From Archangium sp. (GTDB lineage Bacteria > Myxococcota > Myxococcia > Myxococcales > Myxococcaceae), in contig JAEUJR010000926.1 of the NCBI GenBank assembly GCA_016793585.1, positions 1 to 11,054 on the forward strand: 11,054 nt of DNA, read 5' to 3'. This document shows positions 6,528 to 11,054 of the stretch, piece after piece. The notes under the pieces were generated by a model. It ran no database searches and was not told the origin of the DNA. It worked only from the letters and a program-made list of their open reading frames with translations. Each line of letters starts with the position of its first letter. Within the stretch, counting starts at the first letter, position 1. A program made the translations under genes and the position numbers.

Positions 6528-7016
6528 ATGGCTTCGACGCTGCGGCGCGCGTTCGGCAAGGTGTTCTCGTTGGGGCTGGCGGTGAACGCGGCGGTCACGC
6601 GCTCCCGGTTTCGCGTGCTCGAGCAGCGGGTGCTGACGCCCACGTTCGTCGCGCTGACGAAGTGGGTGCGCGGCTCGAAGCCGGTCGAGCCGACGGCCGC
6701 GGCGATTGGCTCCGAGTGGGAGCGGCTGTTGGCGTCGAGGAAGACCGCACACGTCACGAATGTCGAAGCGCGTACCGCCAGCACGCCCGAGACGGCGTAC
6801 GCAGAGATCACCGTGCACTGCCCGCTGCGCGGCACCGGTGACGTGCACGCCTGCCACCGCTTGATGGCCTACGACCGCGCGCTCGTCGAGGCGGCCGGAG
6901 GTCAGTTCATCGTGCTCGACTCGCAAGCCACTCCAGGCCGAACGCACTGCCGCATCGCCATTCGGAAGCAGGGCGAGCGCGTCGACGACCTCGTCGCTGC
7001 GCACGAGAAGCCCTGA
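6528..7016 (+). CDS. conserved-looking small protein of unknown function, downstream of bestrophin
   Basis: I do not recognise this 162-residue protein with confidence. The N-terminal 50 residues are basic and partly hydrophobic but hold no clear membrane segment or signal peptide. The C-terminal half is compact, with cysteines at 98, 109 and 141 in the contexts HCPLRG, ACHRLMAYD and THCRIAIR, plus a Gly-Gly turn at 124-125. The spacing of Cys-Pro, Cys, a Gly turn and a final Cys in a beta strand recalls V4R or ATC-hydrolase-like folds (L-2-amino-thiazoline-4-carboxylate hydrolase), but this is a loose impression. The start is set by AGGAG 4 nt upstream. The 11-nt gap after the bestrophin stop suggests an operon with the channel. 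The stop lies 3 nt from that of the opposing gene. Confidence 0.75.
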   Translation: MASTLRRAFGKVFSLGLAVNAAVTRSRFRVLEQRVLTPTFVALTKWVRGSKPVEPTAAAIGSEWERLLASRKTAHVTNVEARTASTPETAYAEITVHCPLRGTGDVHACHRLMAYDRALVEAAGGQFIVLDSQATPGRTHCRIAIRKQGERVDDLVAAHEKP

Positions 7017-7019
7017 GCG

Positions 7020-7682
7020 TCACTCACAGCCCTCGGCGACGAACGTGCACGCGGGGCAGCTGATCAACGTGCGCGGCACCTGCGTGAAGAGCGGGCTGCC
7101 CAGGCACGTGCCGCCGAGCGCGGGAATGTCGAAGAGAAGTCTGCCGAAGCCGAGCGTGCCGACCCACACGCCATCGAGGCCGCCGTCACGAATGATGCCG
7201 CCACCGCAACGCCCGCTGAAGGGCTGCACGCGGAACGGCTGAACGTCGTCGAACGGCGCGGGACAGCTGCCGCGCACCGGGTCGACGGTGAAGAGACACA
7301 CCCGCGCGTCACACATCGCGCACTGCCGGGTCGCGCCGTTGCACGTCAGGCACTCCGCCGTATCGCTCTGACAGGTGCGCAGACCGGCGTCAGGCGCCGG
7401 GCACTCGAGCAGGCAGCGATTGTTCACGCACGCCGAACGAAGCCCGCCACAGAACTGCTGCATCACGCCCGTCACGGGGCAGTCGGCCGCCGTGATGCAC
7501 TCGACGCCTGCGTCGCTCGCACCGGCATCGCGTGAACCCGCATCGAGGGTGCCTCCGGCGTCGAGGCCTGCGTCGCGCACGCCCGCATCGGCCGTGAGCC
7601 CGGCATCGACGCGCTCGTCGACGGGTTGCAGGCACTGGCACGCAGAGCAGATGGTGAACGCGAGAAGCGCGAGGCGGCGCAT
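7020..7682 (-). CDS. exported Cys-rich protein with Asp-Ala-Gly repeats, probable lipoprotein
   Basis: The 220-residue product starts with a short signal peptide, MRRLALLAFTICSAC. Cys15 after Ser-Ala could be lipidated, but position -3 is Cys rather than Leu, so the lipobox is not canonical. Residues 26-59 contain seven Asp-Ala-Gly triplets in a flexible linker, a style common in myxobacterial surface proteins. Residues 62-129 carry 12 cysteines, starting CITAADC, and probably form a disulfide-knotted module. The C-terminal part (140-220) has six more cysteines and ends in CPACTFVAEGC. In total there are 21 cysteines, which requires an oxidising compartment. The start is supported by GAGGGAG 7 nt upstream. 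It is divergent from the dikinase-like lipoprotein gene and may share regulation with it. The specific function is unknown. Confidence 0.8.
   Translation of the reverse strand: MRRLALLAFTICSACQCLQPVDERVDAGLTADAGVRDAGLDAGGTLDAGSRDAGASDAGVECITAADCPVTGVMQQFCGGLRSACVNNRCLLECPAPDAGLRTCQSDTAECLTCNGATRQCAMCDARVCLFTVDPVRGSCPAPFDDVQPFRVQPFSGRCGGGIIRDGGLDGVWVGTLGFGRLLFDIPALGGTCLGSPLFTQVPRTLISCPACTFVAEGCE
7506..7607 (-). repeat. Asp-Ala-Gly repeat tract
   Basis: Residues 26-59 of the Cys-rich protein contain seven Asp-Ala-Gly triplets with irregular 1-3 residue spacers. The codons vary (GAT/GAC, GCA/GCG/GCC), so this is not a recent slipped-strand expansion. It probably serves as a hydrophilic linker between the lipid anchor and the Cys-rich module. 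Confidence 0.6.
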
Positions 7683-7689
7683 GCGGAGT

Positions 7690-7696
7690 CTCCCTC
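7690..7696 (-). promoter_or_regulatory. Shine-Dalgarno GAGGGAG before the Cys-rich protein
   Basis: On the minus strand GAGGGAG stands 7 nt before the ATG at 7682. It includes the GGGAG core and confirms the chosen start. Confidence 0.55.
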
Positions 7697-7790
7697 AATC
7701 GCCGGCCGATCGAGCCCGAAGGAAAGCGCGAAACGCGCGCGTCGGCCACCGTGATTCGACGAAGGTGACCCGGCTCCCCACGGAAAACTG

Positions 7791-7827
7791 AGGCGCCTGT
7801 CGGCAACTCCGCACAGGCACTGCGCCT
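7791..7827. promoter_or_regulatory. interrupted inverted repeat in the divergent intergenic region
   Basis: AGGCGCCTGT (7791-7800) is mirrored by ACAGG (7813-7817) and CGCCT (7823-7827), with CACTG inserted between the two right half-arms. This gives ten complementary positions around a 12-nt centre. It ends 33 nt before the GTG of the dikinase-like gene, within the 178-bp region shared with the divergent Cys-rich gene. It could be an operator or an mRNA hairpin. A second small dyad, GCGCG-AAA-CGCGC, lies at 7726-7738. Chance is possible in such GC-rich DNA. Confidence 0.28.
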
Positions 7828-7845
7828 CGCGCTGGAGCGACGTTT

Positions 7846-7853
7846 GCTACCGC
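7846..7853 (+). promoter_or_regulatory. GCTACCGC, -10-like element before the dikinase-like lipoprotein
   Basis: The T at 7848 is 13 nt before the GTG at 7861, so a -10 element here would give a transcript starting at or 1 nt before the start codon. No Shine-Dalgarno sequence is present. The spacing matches the GCTA before the bestrophin ATG. The hexamer itself is far from consensus. Confidence 0.22.
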
Positions 7854-7860
7854 ACGGGCC

Positions 7861-10614
7861 GTGAGATTCGCAGCGTCCCTCCTCGTCCTGCTCCTCGCGT
7901 GCACGCCGCCGCCGCCGCCAACGCCGGGCTTCGACGACCACACGCGGCCCAGCATCGATTCGCTCGCGGTCTGGGAGCAGCTCTCGGTCGAAGCGCACGG
8001 CCGCGCCGAGACGAAGTTCGTCATCAGCGAGTTCGTCAGCCACCCGACCATCTCGTTCTACGACAACCACTTCTACAAGCTGCACGACGAGTGGCTGATG
8101 TTCCGTCTGCTCAATGGGCAGCCGGCTCCGGGCGTCGAGAGCCTGCGGCCGGTGACGGGCCAGCAGTTCGCGACCATCGCCGACCTCTACGCCTGGGCGA
8201 AGACGTCGCTCGCGCTGCCGCTGGGCTTGCAGTGGGTCGACGACGGCCGACTCTACCTGCCTGCGTTCTACGACCTCGCGCTGTACCGTCGGCCCCGCTC
8301 GTACGGGCTCGGCACGCTGATGCACGTCGCCGCGAAGGGCCCCCGCCCCGAGCGCTGGGCCTTTCAGCTCGAGTTCGGCGACGCCGTGACGCACGAGGAG
8401 CTGGTGACGTTCTTCGAGGCCGTGCTGGCCAACGTCCCACCCGAGGTGGCGAACAACCTGTGGTGGCTGGTGCGGTCGCCCACGCAGGAGGCGTTCGCGC
8501 AGACGCTCGAGCAGCAGAAGCTGCGCTTCCACGATCGCATTCTTCGCCAGAAGGACCTCACGGTGCCCGGCGAGGTCGAGGTGTACAGCGCAGGGCTCAC
8601 GGCGGGCCGGCTGCTGCGGCTGAAGTCTGGCGCCTCGCTCGAGAGCGCGAAGGCAAGCTCGCTGCTGGTGCTCGAAGACGTTCCCGATTTTCTGCCGCCC
8701 GCCAGCGGCGTGGTGACCGCCGTTCCGCAGACGCCGCTCGCGCACTTCAACCTGCTGGCGCGCAACCGCGGCATTCCCAACGTGTACCGGGCTGGGGTCT
8801 TCGAAGACGCCGAGCTCGAGACCCTCGCCTACTACCGTGAGCCCGTCGTGATGAGCGCGCGCGCGCCTGATCAGCTGATCGTCAAGCAGATCACCGACGC
8901 CCAGCTGCAGATCTGGCAGAGCCTGATGGTGAAGCCGCTGGTGGCCGTCACGCAGGTCGACGTCTCCGCGCTGCCGTACACCGCCGACCTGCGCACGTTG
9001 TCGCTCTCGAACGCCGAGACGGTGCGGCCCGCGTTCGGAGGCAAAGCGACGGGGTACCTGGGCCTGCTGGCCGGTGCTCCCGACGCGACGCCCGATGCGC
9101 TCGTGGGCATCTCGATTCGCAGCTACGCGGAGCACGTCGCGCCGCTGCAGCCAACGCTGATGGCGATGCTCGCCGATGGCATGTTCCTCGACGACGCGCG
9201 CAGCCGCTATCTCGTGCTGGAGGGCAGCTCGGCGTTCGACTCGACGTACACGACGGCCTCGGACACGACGCTGAAGAACCGGTTCCTCTCGTCGCACCCT
9301 GCCGGCACGGCGCTGGGCGACCTCGCGCGCGGCAGCGGCCTCAAGGGCACCATTCGCGAGCGGCCCATCGCGCCGGCCACGCTCGCAACCATCACCGCCG
9401 CGCTCGACGCCTCGTTCGGGCACTACGCGAAGACGCAGGGCCTGCGCTTCCGCTCCTCGAGCACCGCGGAGGACGTCGAGGGCTTCAACGGCGCGGGCCT
9501 GTACGACTCCAACACCGGCTACCTCGACCCTGCCTCGGCGCCAAAGTCGTCAGACCGCACGCACGGCGTCGAGTGGGCGCTCAAGAAGACCTGGGCCTCG
9601 TACTGGAGCGCCGAAGCCTTCGAGGAGCGCAGGCTCGAGAACGTCGACCACCTCAGCGGGAACATGGCCGTGGTGGTGCACGCGAACTTCGCCGACGACT
9701 TCGAGAAGTCGAACGGGGTGTTCCTGTTCACGCTCGGCCGCGACTTCGCGACCATGGAGCTGAACGTGCAGCACCTGGCGGTGAGCGTCACGAACCCCAC
9801 GTCGACGGCGCTGCCTGAGATCGACCGCGTCACGCTCGACGCCGCGAGCCCCGGAGCGCCGCGCATCGAACGCCTGCGCAGCTCGACGCTCGTGCCTGCC
9901 GGTGTGCAGCTGATGGACGACGCGGCGCTCGCGCAGACGTTCGCCCGCGCACACGCGGTGGCGACGGCGTGGCTCGCCCAGGACAACCGCTCGCGCACGG
10001 CCGCGCAGAAGGCCGGAACGCTCGTGCTCGACTTCGAGTTTCGCCACGTCTTCGAGGGCTGGCCGCAGCTCGCGCGAGGCACGCCGAACCCGTCACGCGT
10101 CGTGCTGAAGCAGGCCCGCTCACTCGAGCACGGCGTACGAACGGCGAACGCCGCTGCACGCGCTCAGGCGCTGCCGCGCGACGTGTTCAACCGCGCACGG
10201 CGCATCGAGCGGCGCACCTGTCAGGCCGAGGCGTTCAAGGTGGTGGTGGTCGAGGCGTTCACCGACCCGTTGCTGCCGCCAGACGTCGGCTACGCGACGA
10301 CGCCGTTCACCGGGTCGGTCACGCTCGTCTACACCCGAGACGTACCCGAGCTGCAGGGAATGAGCGGCACCGGGTGGACACTGGAGCACCCGCAGCTCGC
10401 CTCGACGACGCACGCGAGCACCGGTGGCTGGGAGCTGACCGCGACGCCGACCACGACGGGCGCGAACACCACGCACGTGAAGGCGCTGAGCCTGCGCGCC
10501 GACGGCTCCTTCTCCTTCGTCGGCGAGTCGGCGTCGTTTCAGGGCGGCGGGCTCACCTGCGCGGTCGAGGTGTTGTTCAGCACACCGAACGAGTACCTGC
10601 TGAGCCTGCTGTAG
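7861..10614 (+). CDS. lipoprotein with phosphohistidine-swivel and PPDK_N-type (glucan water dikinase-like) ATP-grasp domains
   Basis: The 917-residue product begins with the signal MRFAASLLVLLLAC; the lipobox is LLAC (11-14), followed by a Pro-rich linker. Residues ~38-275 form an N-terminal domain I cannot name. Residues 282-309 look like the phosphohistidine swivel domain, with His295 in PLAHFNLLARNRGIPN (292-307). An ATP-grasp PEP/pyruvate-binding domain follows: AFGGKATGYLGLL (391-403), RFRSSSTAEDVEGFNGAGLY (529-548), ALKKTWASYW (573-582), MAVVVHANF (602-610) and closing QARS (751-754). The order His domain then ATP-grasp, and the wording of these motifs, match alpha-glucan water dikinase better than PEP synthase, where the order is reversed. 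Residues ~785-917 look beta-rich, with Cys787 and Cys900 as a possible disulfide. Glucan dikinases transfer the beta-phosphate of ATP to polysaccharide, but an exported enzyme would lack cytosolic ATP. The fold is likely; activity and substrate are unknown. The GTG start is required for the complete signal peptide. Confidence 0.85.
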   Translation: MRFAASLLVLLLACTPPPPPTPGFDDHTRPSIDSLAVWEQLSVEAHGRAETKFVISEFVSHPTISFYDNHFYKLHDEWLMFRLLNGQPAPGVESLRPVTGQQFATIADLYAWAKTSLALPLGLQWVDDGRLYLPAFYDLALYRRPRSYGLGTLMHVAAKGPRPERWAFQLEFGDAVTHEELVTFFEAVLANVPPEVANNLWWLVRSPTQEAFAQTLEQQKLRFHDRILRQKDLTVPGEVEVYSAGLTAGRLLRLKSGASLESAKASSLLVLEDVPDFLPPASGVVTAVPQTPLAHFNLLARNRGIPNVYRAGVFEDAELETLAYYREPVVMSARAPDQLIVKQITDAQLQIWQSLMVKPLVAVTQVDVSALPYTADLRTLSLSNAETVRPAFGGKATGYLGLLAGAPDATPDALVGISIRSYAEHVAPLQPTLMAMLADGMFLDDARSRYLVLEGSSAFDSTYTTASDTTLKNRFLSSHPAGTALGDLARGSGLKGTIRERPIAPATLATITAALDASFGHYAKTQGLRFRSSSTAEDVEGFNGAGLYDSNTGYLDPASAPKSSDRTHGVEWALKKTWASYWSAEAFEERRLENVDHLSGNMAVVVHANFADDFEKSNGVFLFTLGRDFATMELNVQHLAVSVTNPTSTALPEIDRVTLDAASPGAPRIERLRSSTLVPAGVQLMDDAALAQTFARAHAVATAWLAQDNRSRTAAQKAGTLVLDFEFRHVFEGWPQLARGTPNPSRVVLKQARSLEHGVRTANAAARAQALPRDVFNRARRIERRTCQAEAFKVVVVEAFTDPLLPPDVGYATTPFTGSVTLVYTRDVPELQGMSGTGWTLEHPQLASTTHASTGGWELTATPTTTGANTTHVKALSLRADGSFSFVGESASFQGGGLTCAVEVLFSTPNEYLLSLL

Positions 10615-10622
10615 GGTGCCCT

Positions 10623-11054
10623 TCACCGAAACTCGAGCGGGTCGACCGTGAGCAACACCCCCTGCCGTTCGCCAAGCCACTTCGAGCCGACGTGTTTCCA
10701 GTCCTCCACGCCCTGCATCGGCGGGGGCCGCTGACCGAGGAGGGTGAGGGTGCCGTCGGGGTGTTTCCACGTCGCGCGGCAGTGGCTGCCCTCGAGCGCC
10801 GAGGTGATGGTGCCGAGTTGCTCTGATTCGATGCGCTCGCCACCCGGCACGGGCTGAACCACTCCGTCTGGCGTGCGGTGCACGACCACGGCCTGACAGG
10901 TACCGCCGTTGTTCGGGAGCGAGACGACGGTGGTGCCCGACTGGCTGCGGAGCACCGCGAGCTCGGGCGTGAAGCGCAAGAAGGCGACCAACAATCGCCC
11001 CTCGGGCAGGTCCATCGCGCGACCTTCACGCGAGAGCGCGTGCACGTCCCACTG
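10623..11054 (-). CDS. hypothetical protein, C-terminal part, truncated by the window edge
   Basis: The minus-strand frame is open from the right edge to a TGA at 10623-10625, giving 143 visible residues. Candidate internal starts exist (GTG at 11045, and an ATG giving MDLPEGRLL at 11015), but the frame continues upstream, so the true start is probably outside. I do not recognise the family. The visible part looks like a small beta-rich domain with two cysteines in the contexts GGTCQAVVVHRTPDG and GSHCRATWKHPDG, which may pair. Its stop is 8 nt from the stop of the dikinase-like gene, so the genes converge. Codon usage matches the neighbours. It is real but functionally uncharacterised. Confidence 0.65.
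   Translation of the reverse strand, partial: QWDVHALSREGRAMDLPEGRLLVAFLRFTPELAVLRSQSGTTVVSLPNNGGTCQAVVVHRTPDGVVQPVPGGERIESEQLGTITSALEGSHCRATWKHPDGTLTLLGQRPPPMQGVEDWKHVGSKWLGERQGVLLTVDPLEFR

Noticed and set aside
7506..7607. Asp-Ala-Gly tract as a CRISPR-like or DNA-level repeat
   Set aside because: Units are three codons or fewer with variable codons and spacers; it is a protein-level linker repeat.
7390..9423. 677-residue minus-strand open frame
   Set aside because: It covers the dikinase-like gene and part of the Cys-rich gene, and has shadow-type composition with no domain motifs.
10610..10625. AGGG-TG-CCCT hairpin between convergent stops as a terminator
   Set aside because: The loop would be only 2 nt and no T-tract follows on either strand.

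Overview
The window is very GC-rich, with a strong G/C preference at third codon positions. Several traits point to a myxobacterium or other Myxococcota relative: Pro/Ala-rich linkers in signalling-type proteins, a secreted Cys-rich lipoprotein with Asp-Ala-Gly repeats, many starts without a Shine-Dalgarno sequence, and a MshEN/HEAT fusion. This taxonomic call rests on protein style only; no rRNA or other marker gene is present. Coding density is high. I see no tRNA, rRNA, CRISPR array, transposase, phage gene or other mobile element.

Left part (11-7016), all on the + strand. It holds rsmE (16S rRNA m3U1498 methyltransferase), then an RDD-family membrane protein with a ~400-residue disordered Pro/Ala-rich N-terminal region. 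Next is a 1002-residue soluble protein with an N-terminal MshEN/GspE_N-type domain, a long Pro-rich linker, a GAF-like region and C-terminal HEAT-like repeats. A bestrophin-family anion channel follows, and 11 nt downstream a small cytosolic-looking protein with three cysteines. The RDD and MshEN-HEAT proteins both have long low-complexity linkers with short repeated motifs, and they share a Thr-Arg-Val-Leu-Asp motif, so they may act together. The bestrophin and the small Cys protein look translationally coupled.

Right part (7020-11054). A Cys-rich exported protein with seven Asp-Ala-Gly triplets lies on the minus strand. It is divergent, across a 178-bp intergenic region, from a 917-residue lipoprotein on the plus strand. 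That lipoprotein carries a phosphohistidine swivel domain followed by a PPDK_N-type ATP-grasp domain, the order found in alpha-glucan water dikinase rather than in PEP synthase. Placing an ATP-dependent dikinase module behind a lipobox is the most unusual feature here. A partial minus-strand gene of unknown function runs off the right edge. The two convergent gene pairs are separated by only 3 nt and 8 nt, with no room for conventional terminators.

Long antisense reading frames are codon-bias shadows of the real genes. Start sites were chosen by family N-termini, signal peptides and upstream signals. Promoter and operator calls are weak pattern readings and are scored accordingly.
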